DNA of 64,000 bases from Ignavibacteriales bacterium. Its GTDB lineage: Bacteria; Bacteroidota; Ignavibacteria; UBA10030; SZUA-254. The position numbers and the translations under genes are program-made. Of this stretch, positions 27,377 through 35,624 are shown one piece after another. The notes under the pieces were generated by a model. It was not told where the DNA came from, did no database searches, and was given only the letters and a program-made list of their open reading frames with translations. Numbering within the stretch: position 1 is the stretch's first letter; each line of letters opens with the position of its first letter. The DNA is taken from the NCBI GenBank assembly GCA_016214905.1, contig JACRMQ010000009.1, forward strand, positions 59,962-123,961. The letters run 5' to 3'.

Positions 27377-28516
27377 ATGGAACTTTGGCAAGAGATGCTG
27401 CGGCAAAGCGTTGACACGGGGAAAGATTTAGTCGATCGCTTTGGTTTCGATGACGCAGCAGCGAAGAAGCTGAACTCGTTGTTCCACATTCGCATCAATC
27501 CCTACTATCTAAGTCTTATCCGATATCCCGGCGATCCAATTTGGCTGCAATGTATGCCGGATGTTCAAGAATTGGCGGAGGACGGTTTACCGGAAGATCC
27601 TTTAGCCGAGGATTCTAACAGTCCGGTACCAAGTATCGTTCATCGCTATCCAGATCGGGTACTTTTTCTAACAACCAGCCAGTGTTCAATGTATTGCCGC
27701 TTCTGTACCCGTAAAAGGAAAGTGGGTGATTCCTCCAAGATCAACATGAAATACATTCAGGACGGTCTTAATTATATTGAACAACACCCTGAGATTCGGG
27801 ATGTGATTTTATCTGGCGGTGATCCGCTGATGATCACCGATTTTTTGCTCGAACGGATTCTGAAAGGTTTGAGAGATATTCCACATGTTCAAATAATCCG
27901 TCTTGGAACAAAGATGCCGTGTGTGTTACCTCAGCGCGTAACTCCCAAATTGACTAAAATGTTGAAGAAATATCATCCGATATATATCAACACACATTTT
28001 AATCATCCGTGGGAATGTACACCGGAAGCAAAGCGTGCATGCGATCTTCTAGCCGATGCCGGTATACCGATCGGTAATCAATCGGTTCTTATGAAAGGTG
28101 TTAACGACGATCCGGATGTGATGTTGGAGTTGATGAGAAAACTTTTAACAATGCGCGTGAGACCATATTATTTGTACCAGGCAGACATAACCAAAGGAAC
28201 CGATCATTTCCGCACACCTGTCAGTAAAGGTTTGGAGATTATGGATAAGCTTAGGGGACACACATCTGGCTTAGCAATACCGGCTTATGTTATTGATGCG
28301 CCCGGCGGCGGCGGCAAAATTCCTTTGCTTCCGCAATACGTTTTAGGGCGAGCAGGGAAAAATATTATTCTACGGAATTATAAGTACGAAATATTTACTT
28401 ATCCGGATCTGGAAGAAGAACCGCCAAATCATCATCCGCCTGTTGAGAAACCGTTCAAGCGGAAAAACGGTAAGAAAAAAGAGATACAAGTGAGTGAGGT
28501 GTTAGCAGAAAAATAA
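27377..28516 (+). CDS. Radical SAM aminomutase, KamA (lysine 2,3-aminomutase) family
   Basis: Predicted to move an alpha-amino group to the beta carbon using SAM, a 4Fe-4S cluster and PLP. The cluster ligands are C103, C107 and C110 (CSMYCRFC). The PLP lysine is K314 in PGGGGK. The two Asp residues that bind the side-chain amine of lysine in known lysine 2,3-aminomutase appear present as D270 (YQAD) and D307 (YVID), favouring a lysine-like substrate. At 379 residues it is shorter than clostridial LAM (416). EpmB, which modifies EF-P, is the main alternative, but no EF-P or EpmA gene is near. Last gene of the operon, convergent with the NarL-type gene seven bases away. Confidence 0.87.
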   Translation: MELWQEMLRQSVDTGKDLVDRFGFDDAAAKKLNSLFHIRINPYYLSLIRYPGDPIWLQCMPDVQELAEDGLPEDPLAEDSNSPVPSIVHRYPDRVLFLTTSQCSMYCRFCTRKRKVGDSSKINMKYIQDGLNYIEQHPEIRDVILSGGDPLMITDFLLERILKGLRDIPHVQIIRLGTKMPCVLPQRVTPKLTKMLKKYHPIYINTHFNHPWECTPEAKRACDLLADAGIPIGNQSVLMKGVNDDPDVMLELMRKLLTMRVRPYYLYQADITKGTDHFRTPVSKGLEIMDKLRGHTSGLAIPAYVIDAPGGGGKIPLLPQYVLGRAGKNIILRNYKYEIFTYPDLEEEPPNHHPPVEKPFKRKNGKKKEIQVSEVLAEK

Positions 28517-28523
28517 TTTGATT

Positions 28524-29168
28524 TTAATTGCGGAGAGGTTCAATCAATTTATGTTTGATAGCATAGTGTGTAAGTTCAATATCGTTTTTCAAGACCATTT
28601 TTTCCATCAACCTTTCGCGGTAGGTTCGTATCGTTTTATCACTCAACGATAATTGATCGGCAATCTCGGTGATTGTTTTCCCGGATGCTATTAAACATAA
28701 TACCTGATATTCACGATTCGATAATCGCTTATGAGGTTCGCTGCCTGAATTGGTTCCCACTGCGATAGCGAGTTTTTCGGCGAGTTGTGGACTTACATAT
28801 TTACCACCGGTGTGTATTTTGCGTATAGCAGTCAGTAATTCTTTAGGAGCAAATTCTTTATTTAAGAAACCGGATGCCCCTGCTTTTAGTACCCGAACAC
28901 CCATTTGCTCTTCTGGATATATGCTGAGAATGAGAATTGGCAGTTTGGTGAATTTTTTTCTTATTTCTTTTAACACATCTATTCCATCGCGCTGTGGCAT
29001 ATTTAAGTCGAGAAGTATTACATCCCAATCCTCCGAGTTAATTTTGTCCAGCACATCCTGACCGTTCAAAGCTTCACCACCAATCTTGATGTCGGGTGCT
29101 TTGCTTAAGATCTGTTTTAATCCTTCTCTTACAACAGGATGATCGTCTGCAATGAGAACTTTAATCAT
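28524..29168 (-). CDS. NarL/FixJ-type response regulator
   Basis: Two-domain DNA-binding response regulator, 214 residues. The receiver domain (1-120) has D8/D9 in IADDHP, the phospho-acceptor D54 in VILLDLNMP and K104 in FLNKEF. A LuxR-type helix-turn-helix (about 145-205, LSNREYQVLCLIASGKTITEIADQLSLSDKTIRTYRERLMEKM) follows. It overlaps the 3' end of the kinase gene by eight bases, so the pair is translationally coupled and almost certainly cognate. The target genes are not evident. Confidence 0.92.
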   Translation of the reverse strand: MIKVLIADDHPVVREGLKQILSKAPDIKIGGEALNGQDVLDKINSEDWDVILLDLNMPQRDGIDVLKEIRKKFTKLPILILSIYPEEQMGVRVLKAGASGFLNKEFAPKELLTAIRKIHTGGKYVSPQLAEKLAIAVGTNSGSEPHKRLSNREYQVLCLIASGKTITEIADQLSLSDKTIRTYRERLMEKMVLKNDIELTHYAIKHKLIEPLRN

Positions 29169-31410
29169 GAGGATGCTCAGCGGAGGTTGACGAATGTAAG
29201 GGTATTATCACCCGTATTGTTGTGCCACGATTAGGTTCGCTCAAAATCTCGAATGAACCGCCTATCAGCGATGTTCTTTCTTTCATTCCCAGAATGCCAA
29301 ATGAATTTAAATGATCAAGTTCGCTTTTATTAAAACCTCTGCCGTTATCAGAGACCTCAAAAAATATTTTATCTTTATTTCTTTTGAGTTTGACTTCAAC
29401 GTGCGATGCCTTGGCGTGGCGAATCACGTTTGTCAATGCTTCTTGCATTATTCTGAATAATGCCGTTGAGACTTCTCGGTTTATTTCAAACTCTTCAGCA
29501 GGGGAGAAATAGCGGCATGTAATTCCTGTTCGATGTTCAAAATCCTCTGTTTGCCATTCTATGGCGGCAGATAAACCCATGCTGTCAAGAATTGCCGGAC
29601 GCAATTCAGTTGTTATTTTTCTGACAGTTTGAACTGCTGAGTCTGTTTGATCGGAAATTGAATTTATTTTTTCAACTAATTCAGGATTTTTTTGAAGGTT
29701 CAATGTCACAGATAATCTTTCTTCGAGAAATGATATATCCATTTTTATACCGGTTAACGTTTGTCCTAGTTCATCATGAATTTCACGGGCTATCCGTGTG
29801 CTTTCTTTTTCACGAATTGATTGCAAACGGGCCGATAATTGTCTCATCTGTTCATAGGATTCGTTCAGTTTTTCTTCGGCACATTTTCGTTCGGTGATAT
29901 CACGTACTATTGCCCACATTGATTTTGGTTTTCCGTTTTCATCCCGTATAAGAGATGTTCGTAACTCTACCGGGAAAATAGTTCCATCTTTTCTTCTATA
30001 CTCTTTTTCATAAACATCAGAAAATCCCTTCGGTAAAATCTGTTCGGCAACAATTTTTGCTTCGTACGCATGCCATTTTTCGGGGGTGATATCAGTATAG
30101 GAGAGATTGAGTATCTCATCTGCAGTATACCCCAACATCGTTATATAAGCGTTGTTGAATTCAATAATTATGCCATCCATTCCAACAGAAACGAATGCGT
30201 CTATCATGCTCTCATGAAGCATCCGGTATTTGTTCTCCGATCGTTTGAGAGCTTCTTCAGCTTCTTTCTGTTTTGTGATATCGAAACCAATGCCGATAGC
30301 CGCGGTTTTTCCCATGTATTGAATTGTTCCTGCGTTGAAATCGAGCCAGCGTATTTCTCCATTTTTTTTAACGATCTTTAATTCATAGCGTGATGGTACC
30401 GGTTTGCCTTGCAGGCGGGCTCTTCCACGCTCGCGAAGGATATCACGTTGATCGGTGTGGACAAGGTCCCAGAAATTCATTTCCATCAATTCGCATATGT
30501 TATATCCCGTAATGATTTCGGATGCCGGATTGACATAAACAAATTTTTCGTCTTGATAGATAACAATAGCAGCCACGCTTGTATCGGTAAGCGCCCGGAA
30601 TTTTTTCTCATTCTCGATGAGGTTCTCTTCAGCAATTTTTCGCTCGGTGATATCCCTGAAGACACCCATGAGGCATTTATTCCCTTCCCAATAAAACGGA
30701 TAAGAGTTGATATCTGCATAAAATATCGAACCGTCTTTTCTGATAACGGGTATGTTGAGAACGCTGGTGATTTCACCTCTGGCCTGGCGGTCAAATTCTG
30801 AAACTACATGTTCCAGCGATTCCGGAGGATGTATGTCTGCAACCTTCAGTTTTAAAATCTCTTCATTTGAATATCTCAGCATCCGACAAAGATTCGGATT
30901 ACACAATATGAATTTTTTCGATGAAATATCGGCAAGCAGCATACCGTCGGTTGCTTTATCGAAGATGTCTCGAAACCGGATTTCTGACTCACGTAAAGTT
31001 TGAGTTAGTATCTCCTGAGCAATCTGTGATTTATTTTTCTCAAGGGCAATTTTTATTGATATCGAAATGTTTTGGATGTTGTCCGGTGATTTTATCAGAT
31101 AATCTACAGCACCCCGTTTTATCGCTTTAATTGCGGTCTGATCGTCTAAAACATGTGTAAAAATCAGCACCGGTAAATTTGGTGAAAGCGATTTCACAAG
31201 ATCGAGAATTTCAAAACCTACATTACTATTAAGCTGTAGATCACTTATCACTATATCATAGTTGCCATTCGTGAGTTCAGATTCAAAATCTTTTACTTTT
31301 TTTACCTGCCTCAACTGATACCCGGGATCAACATTTTTCAACGAGGAACGTACCGATTCTACATCGTCAGTATTGGTATCAAAATATAATATTCGAATCG
31401 TCTCTAACAT
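29161..31410 (-). CDS. Hybrid sensor histidine kinase, REC-PAS-PAS-PAS-HisKA_3-HATPase
   Basis: Cytoplasmic sensor kinase of 749 residues without a membrane segment. An N-terminal receiver domain (about 5-122, D in VISDLQL) is followed by three PAS domains with PAC tails (about 142-265, 270-388, 393-515; each ends in a variant of RDITERK or FDITKQK). The dimerisation region carries the phospho-His in REIHDELGQTL (about 545), and the ATPase domain has NVIRHAKA, DNGRGF and a GMKERTSLIGG box. This HisKA_3 class pairs with NarL-type regulators, matching the overlapping downstream gene. An N-terminal receiver lets another kinase modulate it. Confidence 0.9.
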   Translation of the reverse strand: MLETIRILYFDTNTDDVESVRSSLKNVDPGYQLRQVKKVKDFESELTNGNYDIVISDLQLNSNVGFEILDLVKSLSPNLPVLIFTHVLDDQTAIKAIKRGAVDYLIKSPDNIQNISISIKIALEKNKSQIAQEILTQTLRESEIRFRDIFDKATDGMLLADISSKKFILCNPNLCRMLRYSNEEILKLKVADIHPPESLEHVVSEFDRQARGEITSVLNIPVIRKDGSIFYADINSYPFYWEGNKCLMGVFRDITERKIAEENLIENEKKFRALTDTSVAAIVIYQDEKFVYVNPASEIITGYNICELMEMNFWDLVHTDQRDILRERGRARLQGKPVPSRYELKIVKKNGEIRWLDFNAGTIQYMGKTAAIGIGFDITKQKEAEEALKRSENKYRMLHESMIDAFVSVGMDGIIIEFNNAYITMLGYTADEILNLSYTDITPEKWHAYEAKIVAEQILPKGFSDVYEKEYRRKDGTIFPVELRTSLIRDENGKPKSMWAIVRDITERKCAEEKLNESYEQMRQLSARLQSIREKESTRIAREIHDELGQTLTGIKMDISFLEERLSVTLNLQKNPELVEKINSISDQTDSAVQTVRKITTELRPAILDSMGLSAAIEWQTEDFEHRTGITCRYFSPAEEFEINREVSTALFRIMQEALTNVIRHAKASHVEVKLKRNKDKIFFEVSDNGRGFNKSELDHLNSFGILGMKERTSLIGGSFEILSEPNRGTTIRVIIPLHSSTSAEHPHD

Positions 31411-31717
31411 GCGCTAATGCTTTTTGCCTAATAAATGATCAGATCGTATTCATTTTTGCTAATCTTCAATTCAAACTGAAAAAAATATAATCGTATCAGT
31501 AATCAATTTATTCCACAATATAATAACAATTTATATATTAAAATTGCAACTTGGATAGAATATAGTTAATACGCGCTTAAAATGATTGTTTTGCTTCCTG
31601 TAACCATTTTCTGTACATTAATTTTCATTACAGGTAATTATATAAATTGTAACTCACCGTTTTCTAAATTTAACCGATAATCTTGGATTTTGTAACGGTA
31701 AAATTATTCTTTTTTAA
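31411..31717. other. Divergent intergenic region, kinase/dnaG (307 bp)
   Basis: AT-rich region between divergent genes. It contains the predicted dnaG promoter (31544-31572) and a CCTGTAA/TTACAGG inverted repeat (31597-31603 and 31628-31634) in the dnaG 5' leader. No gene or RNA family was recognised in it. Confidence 0.6.
31544..31572 (+). promoter_or_regulatory. Promoter of dnaG
   Basis: TTGCAA (31544-31549), 17 bp, TAATAC (31567-31572), about 145 bp upstream of dnaG, leaving a long leader that includes the inverted repeat at 31597-31634. Confidence 0.45.
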
Positions 31718-33586
31718 ATGCGAATTCCTCCTGAAATAATAGATGAAATACGGAAATCTATCGATATAGTTGATCTTATCGGTTCTCTGATTCCGTTGAA
31801 AAAAAGAGGAAAAAATTTTGTCGGATCTTGTCCCTTCCATCAAGAAAAAACACCATCCTTCAATGTTTCGCCTGAGCGTCAGATGTATCATTGCTTCGGA
31901 TGCGGTGTTGGCGGAAACGCAATTTCTTTTGTTATGGAATACGAGAAGGTATCTTTCCCCGAGGCAGTTAGGTCGCTTGCCGATCGGTTGGGAATTACTA
32001 TACCTACAACTTCTGCTGATGATGATGGGAAAGTGAGTGAGCAGGAGGAGCTTTATCAGGTTTGTAAAACAGTCGGATTGTTTTACTATCAATCGATGAA
32101 GGAAACCTCTGATGGAAAAATAGCGCTTGAATATTTTCGGAGAAGGGGATTCACCGATGAAACGATGAGAGCATTTGGTTTAGGATACTCGCCGAATAGC
32201 TGGGATGCACTTATCAAGTTCGGTTTGGAAAAAAAGATCGGAACAGATATGCTGGAGCGTGCAGGGCTCGCCCGTCGCCGTGATGATGGATCGTACCACG
32301 ATTATTTCCGAGGCAGAGCGATGTTCCCAATATTTTCTACGACCGGAAGAGTATTAGGATTTGGTGCGAGAAAACTGAGAGAAGATGATCCGCTTGGGAA
32401 ATATATAAATTCTCCGGAGACGTTGATATACAATAAAAGTAAAGTACTTTATGGTCTGTTTCATGCGAAGGAAGAGATACGGGAGAAAGACTCTGTTATT
32501 TTAGTCGAAGGATATGCCGATTTGCTCAGTGTATTTCAAGCCGGATTCCGAAATGTAGTCGCATCAAGCGGAACCGCTCTCACAGTAGAGCAAATTCAAC
32601 TGATCAGTCGTTATACAAAAAAAATATCAATCATGTACGACGCTGATTCTGCCGGATCAAAAGCCGCATTGCGGGGTGTTGATTTAATTCTCGAAAACGA
32701 TCTGGACGTTATGGTTGTGCCGTTGCCCGAAGGAGAAGATCCCGATTCATTTATCGTGAAGAATGGTGCGAAAGCTTTCCAGAAATTATTGGATAATTCT
32801 ATTTCATTTATTGATTTCATCGCTCAAACATTTGAAAAAAATGGGATGCTGAGTACTCCTGAAGGACAGGCGCAAACAGTCCGCACAATAATCAAAACCA
32901 TCGCAAAAATGAAAGACGAGTTAAAACGAAATTTTTATATACGCAGCGTTTCTGAAAAATATAAATTGTATGAAGCAACTTTATATCGCGAGCTTGAAAA
33001 GCAAACAGGTGAGATGAACAAGTTTGCCGCCTTCTCATCAAAAAGAGATGAAAGAGAATCGGGTGAAAATATGCCGGAACGACCTGTGGCAGATTCTGAA
33101 ACGGTTTCGCCGGTAGAGCGCGATTTGCTTCACTCCCTTCTTGAAGGTGATTCGAATCTGATATCGTTCATCGCGCAGTCTGTTGCACCGAAAGAATTAC
33201 AGCATCCGGTTGCCAGATCGCTATTCAATTCGATAATTGAAAGATGGAAAGTTGGCAAACCAACAGACCCAAAGATTCTTGTGAATGAGCTTGAAGATAA
33301 AGCGCAAATAAAAATGATTACAGAAATAATTTTCAGGTCATATAATTTAAGCAAGGGATGGACCGAGCGCGGAGTTGATGTCGCTCAAGGCGATCCTCAA
33401 AAAATAGCAGAAGATGCGATCATAAGCATTCGAAGAAAATCTTTGGAAAAAGAGATTGAAGAAAACCAACACCTTTTACGAATTTCAGCTCAGCGGGGTG
33501 AAAGCAGTCTCCCATATCTTGAAAATCATAAGAGATTACTGGCGGAACTGAAAATTTTGGAGAGTTATTCTTTCAAGAATAAATAA
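31718..33586 (+). CDS. dnaG: DNA primase
   Basis: Synthesises RNA primers at the replication fork. The N-terminal CHC2 zinc finger has ligands C38, H41, C59 and C62 (CPFH and HCFGC). The TOPRIM core shows EGYADLLSVF with ASSGTALT and the DADSAG metal site. The C-terminal helicase-interaction region follows (about 450-622). The length of 622 residues is normal. A strong intrinsic terminator begins at the stop codon. No rpoD or rpsU is adjacent, so the classic macromolecular-synthesis operon is not conserved here. Confidence 0.96.
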   Translation: MRIPPEIIDEIRKSIDIVDLIGSLIPLKKRGKNFVGSCPFHQEKTPSFNVSPERQMYHCFGCGVGGNAISFVMEYEKVSFPEAVRSLADRLGITIPTTSADDDGKVSEQEELYQVCKTVGLFYYQSMKETSDGKIALEYFRRRGFTDETMRAFGLGYSPNSWDALIKFGLEKKIGTDMLERAGLARRRDDGSYHDYFRGRAMFPIFSTTGRVLGFGARKLREDDPLGKYINSPETLIYNKSKVLYGLFHAKEEIREKDSVILVEGYADLLSVFQAGFRNVVASSGTALTVEQIQLISRYTKKISIMYDADSAGSKAALRGVDLILENDLDVMVVPLPEGEDPDSFIVKNGAKAFQKLLDNSISFIDFIAQTFEKNGMLSTPEGQAQTVRTIIKTIAKMKDELKRNFYIRSVSEKYKLYEATLYRELEKQTGEMNKFAAFSSKRDERESGENMPERPVADSETVSPVERDLLHSLLEGDSNLISFIAQSVAPKELQHPVARSLFNSIIERWKVGKPTDPKILVNELEDKAQIKMITEIIFRSYNLSKGWTERGVDVAQGDPQKIAEDAIISIRRKSLEKEIEENQHLLRISAQRGESSLPYLENHKRLLAELKILESYSFKNK

Positions 33587-33613
33587 AAGGCAACCGGGAG
33601 AGCGGTTGCCTTT
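33586..33613 (+). terminator. Intrinsic terminator of dnaG
   Basis: AAAGGCAACCG, loop GGAGAG, CGGTTGCCTTT: a perfect 11 bp stem directly at the dnaG stop codon. The T tract is short and partly within the stem. Confidence 0.75.
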
Positions 33614-33832
33614 GGGTTTGAATGTTTCTCCATGTTTTCGAAGTTCCCTATTTAATATCATGAATATAGTCATAAACATCAAAACGGTTGTGCGAAATCT
33701 CATATTATACTTGAATAAGAAATATGAGAAATTAGCCGCATTAATCAGGTAAATTGTGGAATGTTGTCTTGAGAAGAGAATAAATTTTATGTAAGTTGAA
33801 CAAGACTTCATAATAGTCTCCTAATCCACCCA

Positions 33833-33858
33833 AAGGTAACACAAAAGTTACCTTTTTT
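33833..33858 (+). terminator. Orphan intrinsic terminator
   Basis: AAGGTAAC, loop ACAAAA, GTTACCTT followed by TTTT. It is a good plus-strand terminator about 220 bp after the dnaG terminator, with no coding gene between the two. Confidence 0.65.
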
Positions 33859-33947
33859 ATTTTATTCCCGCCTGTTCAGCCCCGATTTGATTCGAGATTT
33901 CGCCGGTTTTTATTGATTAGCTTATCTAAAAGATTTTAAACTCATCT

Positions 33948-33976
33948 TTGCAAGTAATCGATAAGACACGTATATT
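33948..33976 (+). promoter_or_regulatory. Promoter of NTF2-like gene
   Basis: TTGCAA (33948-33953), 17 bp, TATATT (33971-33976), about 45 bp upstream of the ATG at 34021. Confidence 0.5.
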
Positions 33977-34020
33977 AGATGAAAATTTAGAATGAAAATT
34001 AATTCAGCGGGTATTAACTT

Positions 34021-34500
34021 ATGGCACAAAAAGGTAAAATTTCCAATCCGGATGACGTCGGCACACAGGATGGAATTATAAAAGCACTGTACGAATCTTT
34101 AAGTTTTACAACCGGCAGTCAACCCGATTTTGATCGCTTTAAAACTTTATTCAGAGAGCAAGCTTTGCTCGTTCCACCGAAATCGGATAAAGCTTCACCG
34201 CTTCAACAGATCGAAGTTGATCTATGGGTGAAGAAGACGGTTGAGAATATAGTACTCGATGGTATGGAGCGAAAAGGCGGGCACGTTACAGAGATTGCAC
34301 GCCGGACTTCAAAATTTGGTACGATAGTTCAAATATTCAGTACGTTTGAATTACGAATAAAGATGAACGATCTGGCACCCGCGCAACGAGGGATATATAG
34401 CATTCAGTTGATGCGCGATAACAATCGATGGTGGATTGTTTCGCTTATGTGGGATTTCGAGCGGGCAGATCTCCCGATTCCACGCGCATATTTAATATAA
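34021..34500 (+). CDS. NTF2/SnoaL-like small protein
   Basis: A 159-residue cytoplasmic protein that looks like the cone-shaped NTF2/SnoaL fold. N-terminal helices (IIKALYESLSFTTG, DFDRFKTLF) are followed by strands ending in a YSIQLMRDNNRWWIVSLMWDFE segment typical of the family's last strands. Members may be enzymes or binding proteins, and the sequence shows no catalytic residue I can assign. It has its own TTGCAA-17-TATATT promoter, and the next gene again has its own, so it is probably monocistronic. Confidence 0.65.
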   Translation: MAQKGKISNPDDVGTQDGIIKALYESLSFTTGSQPDFDRFKTLFREQALLVPPKSDKASPLQQIEVDLWVKKTVENIVLDGMERKGGHVTEIARRTSKFGTIVQIFSTFELRIKMNDLAPAQRGIYSIQLMRDNNRWWIVSLMWDFERADLPIPRAYLI

Positions 34501-34519
34501 TATTGTCGATTTACATCGA

Positions 34520-34548
34520 TTGCAATTCGATGACATTCAACGTATATT
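34520..34548 (+). promoter_or_regulatory. Promoter of glycosyltransferase gene, leaderless
   Basis: TTGCAA (34520-34525), 17 bp, TATATT (34543-34548). The -10 box ends five bases before the GTG start at 34554, so the predicted transcript begins at or next to the start codon. Confidence 0.5.
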
Positions 34549-34553
34549 AATTT

Positions 34554-35624
34554 GTGAGTGCAAATATAAAAAGAAAGCTTGATGATAGGTTCTGGAAATT
34601 CTTGATAGTGCGAACCGATCGTATCGGCGATGTCATCCTCACTTTACCGCTGGCTCAAGTTATTAAAAAACATTTCCCTGATGCTCATATTACTATGCTG
34701 ATTAGAGAATATACATCAGAACTGGTGATGGATAATCCCAATATCGATAACATTATTTATTATGATAGGGATGGAGAACAAGTTCCATTTTTCAAACTAT
34801 TGCATCAATTACGCCAAGCCCACTTCGATGTCGTACTTCATACTCATCCGCGGGCTCGGCTTGCCTTTCTCACATGGCTCGCGCTAATTCCTATCCGTAT
34901 CGGAACCGGCTACCGTATATACTCTATGTTTTTTAACAGAAAATATTACGAACATCGTCGCCAAGGATCATATCATGAATTAGAATATAATCTCCATCTG
35001 CTTCAAGCGATCGGGTTATCATATGAGGATAAAGATTATCAACCGGTAATGCAGATTTCTGATACATCAAAGAAACATGTGGAAATATTATTAAATGAAT
35101 ATGGTATCGTTGATAAAGATAAATTGATAATACTTCATCCCGGCAGCAAAGGATCATCGCGCGATTGGAATCCGCAAAATTTCGGTATACTCGGAAAATA
35201 TCTTGCCGGTCTCCCCGATGTGAAAGTTGCGATAACGGGAAACAAAGAGGAACTTGATCTGGTGCTAAGTGTCGCGGAAATTGCAGGACCCGAATGCATC
35301 CAGATTTGCAATAAATTATCTTTGGGTGAACTCGGTGCGTTAGCAGCACGTGCCTCTGTATTCGTTTCAAATTCGACAGGTCCAATTCATATTGCCGCGG
35401 CTGTAGGAACTTTTGTCGTCGGTTTCTACCCACAAATCCCGCACCTAAGCGCGACCCGCTGGGGACCATACACTTCCAAACGATTAATATTCACACCAAA
35501 AGATAAACCTCTGGATTGTACAAAATGTTCCGGCAAAAACAACAATTCATGTGAGTGTATGGATTCTATTGAGGTTGTTGATGTTTTTAATTCTATAAAG
35601 ACAATTATTAGAGAAAATAAATGA
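34554..35624 (+). CDS. Glycosyltransferase family 9 (heptosyltransferase-like)
   Basis: GT-B fold transferase of the LPS-core heptosyltransferase family. The N-terminal RTDRIGDVILTLPLAQVIK is the family signature; ILHPGSKGSSRDWNPQNF and FVSNSTGPIHIAAAVGT form the nucleotide-sugar site. At 356 residues it is full length. It probably extends the lipopolysaccharide core or another surface glycan. The GTG at 34554 is the only start that keeps the conserved N-terminus, and it has no room for a ribosome binding site after the predicted promoter. It overlaps the DUF3108 gene by four bases. A Cys cluster near the C-terminus (CTKCSGKNNNSCEC) is unusual. Confidence 0.87.
   Translation: MSANIKRKLDDRFWKFLIVRTDRIGDVILTLPLAQVIKKHFPDAHITMLIREYTSELVMDNPNIDNIIYYDRDGEQVPFFKLLHQLRQAHFDVVLHTHPRARLAFLTWLALIPIRIGTGYRIYSMFFNRKYYEHRRQGSYHELEYNLHLLQAIGLSYEDKDYQPVMQISDTSKKHVEILLNEYGIVDKDKLIILHPGSKGSSRDWNPQNFGILGKYLAGLPDVKVAITGNKEELDLVLSVAEIAGPECIQICNKLSLGELGALAARASVFVSNSTGPIHIAAAVGTFVVGFYPQIPHLSATRWGPYTSKRLIFTPKDKPLDCTKCSGKNNNSCECMDSIEVVDVFNSIKTIIRENK

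Larger units (their letters stand above)
33614..34020. other. Gene-free region with possible small RNA (407 bp)
   Basis: No credible coding sequence. It holds internal inverted repeats (such as GTCTTG at 33766 and CAAGAC at 33801), a second plus-strand terminator at 33833-33858 that has no annotated gene in front of it, and the promoter of the next gene at 33948-33976. A short untranslated transcript ending near 33858 is possible. Confidence 0.45.

Noticed and set aside
27377..28516. KamA gene as epmB (EF-P modification)
   Set aside because: No efp or epmA nearby and the operon partners suggest small-molecule chemistry; a profile search would decide.
31411..31717. Riboswitch or origin in the dnaG leader
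   Set aside because: Only a short inverted repeat was seen; no DnaA-box cluster and no known riboswitch core.
33536..33811. Minus-strand open frame of 91 codons after dnaG
   Set aside because: It overlaps the dnaG end and its terminator, has an implausible composition and no ribosome binding site.
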